From positions 640,812-704,811 of the forward strand of contig NZ_PZZN01000001.1 of the NCBI RefSeq assembly GCF_003046295.1: a DNA stretch of 64,000 nucleotides. The letters are read 5' to 3'. Source of the DNA: Sphingomonas aerolata (lineage in GTDB: Bacteria > Pseudomonadota > Alphaproteobacteria > Sphingomonadales > Sphingomonadaceae). Each line of letters starts with the position of its first letter. Positions within the stretch are counted from its first letter, which is position 1. Under the pieces are notes generated by a model, which saw nothing but the letters and a program-made list of their open reading frames with translations, was not told the origin of the DNA and made no database searches. Both the position numbers and the translations under genes were made by a program. Positions 44,008 through 51,225 of this stretch are shown piece after piece.

Positions 44008-44310
44008 TTATTCCCGACCGTCGCCAAGCGATCCGTTGATGTTTATATTGACCGTAAAGAGCTGTGGTCCAACCGCTCTGCTCAAATGGGACCGCGGTAC
44101 ATTGGATGAATTTGATAGCGCCACTGCGCGAAGCGGTTCGTGCTTGAAGAGATCCGACACTGCCTCGCGTGGCAAGCCCCCGATTGAGTCTGGGTCATCA
44201 GACGTCTGAACACGTTCGCACAACACAAAACGGCCAGACCCTGGCTTTTCTAGCTCAACAATAAAGTAGGATGATCGATCATTACCGGATCTAATCGCTT
44301 CTTCTTCCAT
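44008..44310 (-). CDS. 100-residue protein upstream of YcaO-TfuA; possible precursor or partner
   Basis: ATG 44310 has AAGGAGGT six bases upstream, the best ribosome site in the window. The protein starts MEEEAIRSGNDRSSYFIVEL, carries one cysteine (FVLCERVQ), has a helical middle (GGLPREAVSDLFKHEPLRAV), and ends SRAVGPQLFTVNININGSL plus a short acidic tail. The leader-like helical start and the compact N-I-N-I-N-G end would suit a modified peptide precursor, but the size is also right for a binding partner. Its 3' part overlaps in another frame the upstream extension of the YcaO sequence. No family is recognised. Confidence 0.6.
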   Translation of the reverse strand: MEEEAIRSGNDRSSYFIVELEKPGSGRFVLCERVQTSDDPDSIGGLPREAVSDLFKHEPLRAVALSNSSNVPRSHLSRAVGPQLFTVNININGSLGDGRE

Positions 44311-44338
44311 GCTGACCTCCTTTTTTTACATGAGGCGA

Positions 44339-44593
44339 CTACAATAAATTAGCGACTTTCATGTAATTTCCCTTCGCCAGATGATACCGAAATACGATCC
44401 CGCGCCCGGTTATACTAAGACCGGCTCTATACTTTACAGCGGCTTTCGCGACTACAAGCTCTTGAACCACGTCGGCAGTACCGGAACAACTGATCCACCT
44501 ATCACCATCAAACTGAGCTGACATCAATATTGCACACGCTTCACTAGAAAGGTTGTCGGCTTCGGATTTTATCAATGACGTTTGTATAACCAT
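44339..44593 (-). CDS. Small hypothetical protein, first gene of the YcaO-TfuA locus
   Basis: ATG 44593 gives 84 residues (MVIQTSLIKSEADNLSSEAC); a start at 44608 would add five. The product is mixed alpha/beta, with two cysteines (SEACAILM and ISCSGTAD). Its stop lies 28 bp before the next ATG, a gap filled mainly by that gene's ribosome site, so the two are probably one operon with YcaO-TfuA. No family is recognised and no typical RiPP leader motif is seen. Confidence 0.5.
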   Translation of the reverse strand: MVIQTSLIKSEADNLSSEACAILMSAQFDGDRWISCSGTADVVQELVVAKAAVKYRAGLSITGRGIVFRYHLAKGNYMKVANLL

Positions 44594-44608
44594 GACACGA
44601 ATTCCCAT

Positions 44609-45190
44609 ATCCTACGGATCTTTTTTAAATAGTCGCTTACGGCATATACCCAATTTTCGTATTACAAGTCTATATATGATCAGATATGATTAAGGGTGCT
44701 AAAGCACTGTCCTCATACTTATCTATCCTCGCGAACAGACTGTTTAGGCATTACTTCTTACTATGGATGCGCCAGCCTTCGGCTAAGCCGGATGTCTTTC
44801 CACCGCAAATATCCCCCGAGAGATATTTCGTTCGACTCGCACAATACGTCTCGGATGTTTTCAATAAACCATTTTTAGCAAATTTCAAAAGGAATGATGA
44901 TATATGGAAATCGTCAATTTAAGTCATATAAGCGGTGCAAAACCGACTCTTGTGTGATTTCTAGGGTGTTCTACATGCCCACCATACTACCACTGTGTGT
45001 ACCGCCGTACCATTTTTTAGTAAATTATAGGCCCAAATTTTTCTGGCAGCGATTCTTACTTATCATTTGCAAATTGGGTCGTCAGGTTTTTCTGGCAAGT
45101 TATAAAAGTTTCATTTTAACACCGTATTATCTAGCCACAGATATCACCGATCGGTATTTAGTGCGGTATGCTTGCCCTAGCTGCCTTAGT
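44609..45190. other. AT-rich intergenic region
   Basis: This 580-bp stretch is markedly more AT-rich than the rest of the window. A 78-codon frame at 44686-44922 and a longer one at 44894-45202 lack ribosome sites and protein-like composition. The promoter of the YcaO-TfuA locus should lie at its left end. No repeat or RNA was recognised. Confidence 0.5.
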
Positions 45191-45511
45191 AATATCTGTT
45201 GAACAGTGCGCAACTCCGCAAAGTTCCTCTGACGTCGTGGTGGTCGTAGATGCAGGTCACGGCGGCAGGGAGGTTGGCGCGCCCTCGATGATGCGACCCA
45301 ACGGATCGAAGATGAGGAGGGAAGTGAACTTCTTGATCTGGCCGCTGCCCGAGAATAAGCCCGCGGCGCCGCGCGGCAGCTGTGGGCCGCAGCAATCCTG
45401 GCAGGGCAAGACATTGAAGCGCATCGCTTCGTAATCACTGATCCCGACGGCAAGGTACTGGAAACTGTCGATATTGATGAGGCCTTGCCAAAGCGATTGA
45501 CTGGCCGATGA
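45168..45511 (+). pseudogene. Chimeric remnant: amidase-like start joined to DUF6894-like protein
   Basis: One frame (from ATG 45168) contains SSDVVVVVDAGHGGREVGAP, very like the start of N-acetylmuramoyl-L-alanine amidases, but loses all similarity after about 45290. Another frame reads ALDDATQRIEDEEGSELLDL, a DUF6894-type protein, and is cut by TAA at 45356-45358, then resumes GQDIEAHRFVITDPDGKVLE up to the TGA at 45509. The DUF6894 part is a clear pseudogene; the amidase motif may be chance. Confidence 0.5.
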
Positions 45512-45522
45512 AGCATCTAGCG

Positions 45523-46254
45523 TTACTTAGCAAAATGCAGGTACCGAGTACTAAAGTCAGCTATATCTTGTAGACGATCCCAATCGATGAAACGAATGTT
45601 TTTTCCATCTCGTGCTATCAAACTATCTCGGGTCAGGAGCTGAAGCGTTCTGTTTATGTGAACAGCGGTAAGCCCAAGAGCATCACCAAGTTGCTCCTGT
45701 GTCAGAGGAAGTTCAAAAGATCGATTGTTGATCTTATCTGTGCCGCCAATTCTAACGGCAAACTCGCAGAGGAAATGCGCGAGCCGGGCGCGGGCGTCTC
45801 GTCGGCCTATGTTCAATATCAATTCGCGAAGGATGGAGGCTTCGGTCAACATGATATTGCTTATGGCATGACGCACAACCACAAACTCCTCTGAGATAGC
45901 CTTTAACAGATCGCTTGGTACGATGACCGTTTTGCATCGGGTAAGTGCTTGAATATCGTAGTCTGGCATATCCAGGTAAAGGCTTTGCAGCCCTAACATA
46001 TCCCCGGGCATCTTAATCGAAAGAATCTGGCGATCGCCATCGCGGTTTGTTTTCTGGTAAACAATCAAGCCCGACACCAGTACGCCGCACTTGTCGGCAA
46101 AAGCACCTTCCCGAACGAGAAAGCTTCCTGGATGCAACTGTTTTTCCACATAAGGCATCTGCAGAATTGCTTCAATTGCCTTGTCCGGGATGCGAGCGCG
46201 TTCACCTAGCTTCTCGACCATCCGGGCAAGTGGATTTTCGTCAGGCCGAGGCAT
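45523..46254 (-). CDS. Crp/Fnr-family transcriptional regulator
   Basis: The 243-residue protein has an N-terminal cyclic-nucleotide-binding-type beta roll (HPGSFLVREGAFADKCGVLVSG, shown in part; DGDRQILSIKMPGDMLGLQSL), a dimerisation helix, and a C-terminal helix-turn-helix (LPLTQEQLGDALGLTAVHINRTL). The conserved cAMP-contact residues of Crp are not evident, nor a cysteine cluster as in Fnr, so the signal is unknown. Many alphaproteobacterial members of this kind respond to redox or stress. It lies alone between decayed sequences. Confidence 0.88.
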   Translation of the reverse strand: MPRPDENPLARMVEKLGERARIPDKAIEAILQMPYVEKQLHPGSFLVREGAFADKCGVLVSGLIVYQKTNRDGDRQILSIKMPGDMLGLQSLYLDMPDYDIQALTRCKTVIVPSDLLKAISEEFVVVRHAISNIMLTEASILRELILNIGRRDARARLAHFLCEFAVRIGGTDKINNRSFELPLTQEQLGDALGLTAVHINRTLQLLTRDSLIARDGKNIRFIDWDRLQDIADFSTRYLHFAK

Positions 46255-46820
46255 CTACTTTGTCCTGTTTACCGAACGAACTCACCTTTCGGCGGATATG
46301 GATGGGGATCGCAAGTCCGCTATAGCGTTATTAACCTAACATAGGAAAGACACGCACAGGTAGTTTGTAGCCTAGCTGCGCTGGCTTCATGGCACTTAGT
46401 CTTTATAAGCATCGTCATAGCCGCAAGGCGGTCGAACAAAGCTGGTACGCCCTAACTGCCAGTCTTGGTCGCAGCCAAGGCGGCTTTACGGCCAAGATCT
46501 ACGCCGTCATCATCGACGCGCAGACTAAGCCGGCAAGCGGCGGGCCATGATAAACAAGTGGCCGTTTTCCCACGGCAAGCATTACGCCCTGAATATCTCG
46601 TTTTGGGTGATTGCGGGAGGAGGACCGCTTCCTGACGTCCGCTGGCTGTTCCTGAATGGTGCGAAGTCGTAGTTGGCCGAACATACCGCGACATAAGCGG
46701 CTTCGGACTCTCGCCTGCCCTTGGGCCCGCCGCTTCGTCTTCATTCAGGGCTCTGCGAATTGAGCCTGCGCCGGATCGCTCTGCATCTTTCCCTCGCGAG
46801 CGGGCTTTGCGGGAGCGCTC
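46255..46820. other. Decayed region: IS5-like transposase fragment and conserved leader copy 2
   Basis: At about 46440-46550 the plus strand reads SLGRSQGGFTAKIYAVIIDA, the typical GRSRGGF-TKIH block of IS5-group transposases, then stops. From 46625 to 46820 the sequence matches the 190-bp leader at 38185-38375. No intact gene is present. Confidence 0.6.
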
Positions 46821-46925
46821 GTGACGTCGAATGAGAACCAAGCCTGAAGCTTCGAAAAAGTGCCGCGGGTCGCCTTTGCGGCGATGCCCTGTTCCGACGG
46901 CGATCGCGGAAGCGTTGCTGGCTGA
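46821..46925 (+). pseudogene. Disrupted copy of the 42-residue gene
   Basis: GTG 46821 has GGGAG upstream and reads MTSNENQA, then TGA at 46845-46847. The frame continues SFEKVPRVAFAAMPCSDGD, homologous to FERVSPIIFEATTRSDD in the intact copy at 38376. Similarity ends near 46900. It is preceded by the second copy of the conserved leader. Confidence 0.5.
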
Positions 46926-46949
46926 ACTCGCCCGTCGTAACCTCAAGAT

Positions 46950-47078
46950 ATGATGACCGCCCGCCAAGTCTGGTTAAAGGCAATGACGATCGTCGAGGCG
47001 CGTGGAACCGTTGCGACCGCGTCTATGGTCAATACGTTAATGGAAATCGTAAGCGACGAGGCTGATCTACTTGATTGA
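46950..47078 (+). CDS. Small 42-residue hypothetical protein
   Basis: The frame from ATG 46950 (a second ATG follows at once) encodes MMTARQVWLKAMTIVEARG and continues TVATASMVNTLMEIVSDEAD, a regular helical protein. The composition and periodicity look natural, and short proteins of this kind occur in sphingomonads, but the ribosome site is weak. It directly follows the disrupted repeat copy. Function is unknown. Confidence 0.4.
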   Translation: MMTARQVWLKAMTIVEARGTVATASMVNTLMEIVSDEADLLD

Positions 47079-47557
47079 GCGCATGTTGCCTATGCGATAG
47101 GCCCAATTAACAACGGCCGGATGCAATAACGCGAACATACGTCTAGCTGGCTATAGAGCCTAGATACAGTTTATAGGCCGTAAGAGAGCATCACGTAAGA
47201 CATGCCTGTCAAGAACGCAGTGGCTGACAGCAGACTATTTCGTTCCATTGTTCGATAGAGTATATTGCGTTATATTAAAAGTGAATGTAACACATTCATC
47301 ATACTTACCCAGGCTTACTCATATCAATGTTCATACTTCGCGTTTCTTCCTAATTCTGCCACCAGCAGTCCCCAATGACTTATTATCGTCATGGTACCAT
47401 GCTAACGCACCTCTTTGGATAAATCGACTGGACGGCAACATCCGCTAACATCTGAACAATTGAGCATTTCTTTAAACCGTAGCGGTTGCGATATCGCTTT
47501 ACGCGAACTTGACCATCTTTCAGGTTGGCTCCCCAGAAAGGGCTCGGAAAAACAGTG
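47079..47557. other. AT-rich intergenic region, no gene seen
   Basis: No open frame with a ribosome site, no strong hairpin and no recognised repeat was found here. Confidence 0.5.
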
Positions 47558-47734
47558 ATGCTTGAATATCGCGTGTATGTTATCGGTAATGATGGTAAAA
47601 TCGTCGAGCGTATCGATCTGGAGTGCCCAAATGATGCAAAGGCCGTTTTGGACGGAAAGACCTACGCTCGAAAGAACGATGTCGAGATATGGTGCGGTCA
47701 GAGGGTCGTTACCGTTCTGCATTCTCTAACCTGA
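47558..47734 (+). CDS. Small conserved hypothetical protein
   Basis: ATG 47558 gives 58 residues (MLEYRVYVIGNDGKIVERID) with a beta-beta-alpha-beta pattern and a C-terminal DVEIWCGQRVVTVL. This is a common alphaproteobacterial small protein type with no assigned role. A longer in-frame start at 47525 is less likely. The last 9 bases overlap the convergent gene at 47726. Confidence 0.65.
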   Translation: MLEYRVYVIGNDGKIVERIDLECPNDAKAVLDGKTYARKNDVEIWCGQRVVTVLHSLT

Positions 47735-47986
47735 TTGAGAATGTCTAACAATTTCCTCTACAAACTTTTGAGGTGAAGAGTCATTCGCAGGCCGAATGGG
47801 TGTCGTGTATGAGCCCAGCTTGCCTTCTCGAATGACTCCGTCGGGTGCTTGGTCGTGCCAGCGAACCAATAAAGAACCATTTTTTCTCAGTTCAAGGTCG
47901 TAGGGATGATTTCGCATCGCCTTTGGATCAATGCCTAACTCGCGGGCAACACGAGCATGCTGATCTTCTGTTTCCCTGTTTGGCAT
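47726..47986 (-). CDS. Small hypothetical protein
   Basis: The 86-residue protein (MPNRETEDQHARVARELGID) has a polar N-terminal helix and a beta-rich centre with DLELRKNGSLLVRWHDQA. ATG 47986 has GAGAC ten bases upstream. It overlaps its convergent neighbour by 9 bp. No family is recognised. Confidence 0.5.
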   Translation of the reverse strand: MPNRETEDQHARVARELGIDPKAMRNHPYDLELRKNGSLLVRWHDQAPDGVIREGKLGSYTTPIRPANDSSPQKFVEEIVRHSQSG

Positions 47987-48223
47987 AATCTGTCTCAGCG
48001 TCCCGCCTCGGTTTCAATACTGACGCGACAAACCTTCCAAAGATAGAGATTGATCCCGCCGATTTTTTCCAAAACGGCATTAGCGCTGAACTGTTGGCCC
48101 TACTCGACCAGACGAAGAAGACGCGGCAGCGGTCGCCCTTCGGGAATCCACGAGTTTTCCGGATCGCTATCAGTACTATCGATTGAAGCACCGGTAATTT
48201 GCTACCTGCGTAAGCCCGTCGCC

Positions 48224-48463
48224 ATGGCAGCTGCTACATCGCTCGCAACACACGTGAGTTCGCCCGGCGCATTGGCCTAATCCCGCGCACGACCCCAGTC
48301 AGTAGTCCACAATGGAATGGCATGGCTGAGGCGTTCGTTCGCACCCTCAAGCGCGATTATGTCCGTGGGAACCCCGGGCCGAATGCGCAGAGTGTCATCA
48401 ACCAACTCCTGGCTGGTTCGCCCATTATAACGAGGTGCATCCGCACCGCGCGCGCTGACGCGC
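48224..48463 (+). pseudogene. IS3-family transposase (integrase core) fragment
   Basis: The frame reads REFARRIGLIPRTTPVSSPQ, then NGMAEAFVRTLKRDYV, the end of the rve integrase core of IS3-group OrfB. A frameshift follows and GWFAHYNEVHPHRA appears in the next frame. Only about 75 residues remain. The preceding 48000-48190 has a 60-codon open stretch with protein-like sequence but no start, of unknown origin. Confidence 0.75.
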
Positions 48464-48664
48464 GAGCGCGTAATCGCTGGGCTTGCTGCGGCAAAGCGTC
48501 GCGGACGCCAAGGTGGCTGCCCGCCGATGATCAATACCGAAATCCTCAAACGGATTACAGCCGCGCTTGATGGTGGGGCCAGCAAGGCATCTGTCTGTCG
48601 GCACAACACAACGCTATCGCGAATAGGCTCTGCAGGGTCGCTCACCCTGAGTGATATGCTGTAA
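48450..48664 (+). pseudogene. Serine resolvase C-terminal fragment
   Basis: Directly joined to the IS3 fragment, the frame reads RERVIAGLAAAKRRGRQGG, then PPMINTEILKRITAALDGGA and SKASVCR. This is the linker and helix-turn-helix end of a Tn3/Hin-type serine recombinase. The catalytic domain is missing. It is a different protein from the intact resolvase at 63016. Confidence 0.65.
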
Positions 48665-48848
48665 TCACGGCACCAAACGCCGGGCAGCTCGTGCCCCATT
48701 ATGTGCAGTGCGTCCCAAGATGGATCACTAAACGGCAATTTTGTAAGCTTTTAGCAAACGGATCGCTTCCTCGTTAAATATCCGTTTATCTTGAACATCG
48801 GAGCGATTGAACCTAGTTGCATGCTCCCCTAAAGATACAGAGATTATA

Positions 48849-49346
48849 ATGAACGATGATATCAACGCGGTCGAGTTGGCCGCTGAACTGACCGCTGCGT
48901 GGTTGGCCAATCCTAACACCCGCACGAATGCGGAGGATGTGCCCGCATTTTTGCGGTCAATGCATGCCGCTGTCGCTCAACTGTCAGGCACAGCTACTTC
49001 AGCAGCCCCGGAAGAAGCTGCTCAATCTTATGAGCCTGCTGTCACGGTGCGTAAGTCACTGGCGTCGCCCGATCACATCATTTCGATGATCGACGGCAAG
49101 CCATACAAGACGTTACGCCGCCATCTGTCGGGCCATGGCCTTACGGCCGAGGAATACCGAGCGCGCTATAATCTGAAGGCTGACTATCCCATGGTCGCAC
49201 CAACGTATTCAGAAGCGCGTCGGACCATGGCAAAATCGATCGGCCTGGGGCGCAATAGGACTGGTCAGACGATTAAAAGGCCTACTGATGATTCCCCCAA
49301 GGCTCCTCGCAAACCTCGTGTAACCAAGGTCACCGAGGAAGCATAA
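48849..49346 (+). CDS. MucR/Ros-family transcriptional regulator
   Basis: ATG 48849 gives 165 residues. The core reads SLASPDHIISMIDGKPYKTL, RRHLSGHGLTAEEYRARYNL, KADYPMVAPTYSEARR, the MucR signature. In this branch the usual zinc-finger cysteine pair is replaced by SPDHI, as in other zinc-free MucR variants. MucR proteins are H-NS-like silencers that control exopolysaccharide, motility and foreign DNA. The lysine and arginine-rich tail (KRPTDDSPKAPRKPRVTK) would add DNA contact. A GC-rich hairpin follows directly. On a plasmid it may silence or interlink plasmid and host genes. Confidence 0.9.
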   Translation: MNDDINAVELAAELTAAWLANPNTRTNAEDVPAFLRSMHAAVAQLSGTATSAAPEEAAQSYEPAVTVRKSLASPDHIISMIDGKPYKTLRRHLSGHGLTAEEYRARYNLKADYPMVAPTYSEARRTMAKSIGLGRNRTGQTIKRPTDDSPKAPRKPRVTKVTEEA

Positions 49347-49348
49347 GC

Positions 49349-49373
49349 AAGGCGGGGAGGTTAGCCCTCCCCG
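49349..49373 (+). terminator. Terminator-like hairpin after mucR-type gene
   Basis: CGGGGAGG pairs with CCCTCCCCG around a short TTAG loop immediately after the stop. No clear T-run follows. Confidence 0.6.
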
Positions 49374-49464
49374 TATCCCTTCTGGCTTCGCTAAGTTTCG
49401 CGACAGATCGTTTACACATTCGAGACCGATGATGGCTTGTGTAGCGTTGCAATAGGGATGAGTT

Positions 49465-49505
49465 TCCGACGTCGCGCATGTCACCGATTTTGCGGCAGCG
49501 GAATG
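49465..49505. repeat. Dispersed 45-bp element, copy E1
   Basis: GAGTTTCCGACGTCGCGCAT followed by GTCACCGATTTTGCGGCAGC. Related copies lie at 51184, 52613 and 56161. They share a GTTTC start and a TTTTGCGACA-type end. Confidence 0.5.
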
Positions 49506-49740
49506 ACTGAAATGTGGTGGAAACCGGACCGGCCGGTTACGAAAAACTAAGCTGGGAAGCTGACGTTATGGGTAAAGATAGAAGGAGCTCGAGCCAGTTC
49601 TTGACTGCGCAGTAGTAGCAGCTTGGACCGTAATCGCTTGGTTGCCGGTCATTTTCCTCGCTGGATGGACGGGGTCGGTTTCAGACGTTCTGCTCGACGC
49701 GAACGGCTATCGCCCTTGGACAACGCTAGCCGTTTGGCTG

Positions 49741-49800
49741 ATCGCTATCGCTATCGCTATCGCTATCGCTATCGCTATCGCTATCGCTATCGCTATTTCT
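49741..49800 (+). repeat. Hexanucleotide tandem repeat (ATCGCT)9-10
   Basis: Nine perfect copies of ATCGCT and one imperfect copy. In one frame it encodes an Ile-Ala repeat inside a possible membrane segment (a 74-codon frame from 49642), in another an Arg-Tyr repeat. Unit length is a multiple of three, so slippage would not shift frame. Neither frame has a convincing start. Confidence 0.9.
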
Positions 49801-49910
49801 ATCGCCGCGAGAAGCTCATCAACCGATAGTTTTACCTGCCGTGTGATGGGTCGTCTTTCCCGATAATATTGGCGGTCGAGAAGGCATCCACATTCACGGA
49901 ATCGATGCGG

Positions 49911-49958
49911 TTGCTGGATTGCTGGATTGCTGGATTGCTGGATTGCTGGATTGCTGGA
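49911..49958 (+). repeat. Octanucleotide tandem repeat (TTGCTGGA)6
   Basis: Six perfect copies of an 8-bp unit, 85 bp upstream of the PAS-GGDEF start. It lies between any upstream promoter and the gene, so copy-number change could alter spacing and expression. The interval 49374-50042 has no confident gene. Confidence 0.9.
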
Positions 49959-50042
49959 TCAGGTATCCGTCGTTTCTTCGACACAAGTTAAGCAATTTAT
50001 GCAATAATACTCATTATTTGCGTTGGATAGGACTTAAATTCC

Positions 50043-50939
50043 TTGGCGGATGATCAGCATCGCAGCCCCCCAAGTAGCCCGGTGGCGAGCTACCGCTCAA
50101 CGTTCAAATGCGTCTTGGACGCGCTTCCTGATGGCGTTCTGCTAACAAACACCGAACGACAGGTCGTTTACTGCAACCCCGCATTTGCCAGGCACTGGAG
50201 CATTCCGACCAATTTATTGGAAGTCGCGGACGATACGTTGCTGCTGCGCTACGTTAAAGATCAGCTATTGAACCCGGCGGCGTTCGTCCATGAGGTAGAA
50301 CGGATCAACCTGACATCGGAAACATCTCAGGATGAGATTTCATTAAAGGACGGACGTCTGTTGTTACGCCGCAGTGTGCCTTTGAAAGATCCAAGTGCAT
50401 TTGCCGCAAGATTGTGGATATTCACCGACGTTACAGAAACCGAATATGCCCGAACAGACGCTTTATGCGGTATTTCAAATCGTCGAGCTTATGCCAGTGA
50501 GTACCCTCAATTTGTAGAGGGCGCCGACGACGGCCTCATGCGCTCCGTAGGTATTCTGGATATCGACAATTTCAAAGCATATAACGACCAATACGGGCAT
50601 GCGGCAGGTGATATGGTTTTACGCCAAATTGGAGCATTGCTTCGCCATTGTGCCTTAGCGCAGGATGGACGGGCTTATCGGATCGGTGGTGAAGAATTTC
50701 TTCTCGTTTGCAAGACACAAGGCGCGAGCGACGCCCTTGCGTTCTTTGAAGCCTTGCGAATAGGCATTCTTAACATGCAACTGCCCCATACCGGCAATCC
50801 ACCGCACAACATGGTAACGACATCCATAGGCCTTTCGATCTTCCGTGGGCCTAAACAGTCGTTGGCGATTTTTGACCGTGTTGACGCCGCCCTCTATCGT
50901 GCCAAGCACGCGGGACGAAACATTATCGAATTGGCGTAG
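50043..50939 (+). CDS. PAS-GGDEF diguanylate cyclase
   Basis: TTG 50043 (AGGAC nine bases upstream) gives 298 residues. A PAS domain (LDALPDGVLLTNTERQVVYC, about 22-135) is followed by a compact GGDEF domain with FKAYNDQYGHAAGD and the catalytic loop RIGGEEFLLV, an active GGEEF form. It should synthesise cyclic di-GMP. No membrane span is present. The octamer repeat just upstream could tune its expression. It is the second c-di-GMP synthase of the window. Confidence 0.87.
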   Translation: MADDQHRSPPSSPVASYRSTFKCVLDALPDGVLLTNTERQVVYCNPAFARHWSIPTNLLEVADDTLLLRYVKDQLLNPAAFVHEVERINLTSETSQDEISLKDGRLLLRRSVPLKDPSAFAARLWIFTDVTETEYARTDALCGISNRRAYASEYPQFVEGADDGLMRSVGILDIDNFKAYNDQYGHAAGDMVLRQIGALLRHCALAQDGRAYRIGGEEFLLVCKTQGASDALAFFEALRIGILNMQLPHTGNPPHNMVTTSIGLSIFRGPKQSLAIFDRVDAALYRAKHAGRNIIELA

Positions 50940-51183
50940 TGAGTTGTGAAGCTGGCGCATCACGCCGCGCTCTCGCGAGGAACGTGGAGCGAGAAGCCCC
51001 AGCCCAATGCTTAGAAAACCACCGATATCGGAGGCCGTTTTCTCGAAATATGTTCCTAAATCGATTGTCCTGAAATGGCGTAAATGACACGGGAAATCGG
51101 GAATCCTTAGCTGACCGATTTTGGCGATGCGGAACCCTGCCCAATTTCTAAATGGGCGTCCGGCAAGGACGTCGCGCATCTCC

Positions 51184-51225
51184 TGAGTTTCGGATGTCTC
51201 GTATGTCCCGCCTTTTGCGACGGAA
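51184..51225. repeat. Dispersed 45-bp element, copy E2
   Basis: GAGTTTCGGATGTCTCGTAT followed by GTCCCGCCTTTTGCGACGG. Nearly identical in its second half to copy E3 at 52626. Confidence 0.5.

Noticed and set aside
44894..45202. 102-codon plus-strand frame in AT-rich DNA
   Set aside because: Composition reflects AT-rich noncoding DNA; no start signal or family resemblance.
49642..49866. 74-codon frame with an Ile-Ala repeat resembling a membrane helix
   Set aside because: The hydrophobic run is produced by the ATCGCT tandem repeat, and no start site supports it; mentioned only under the repeat.
49741..49958. Possible CRISPR array
   Set aside because: Units are 6 and 8 bp with no spacers; these are simple tandem repeats.
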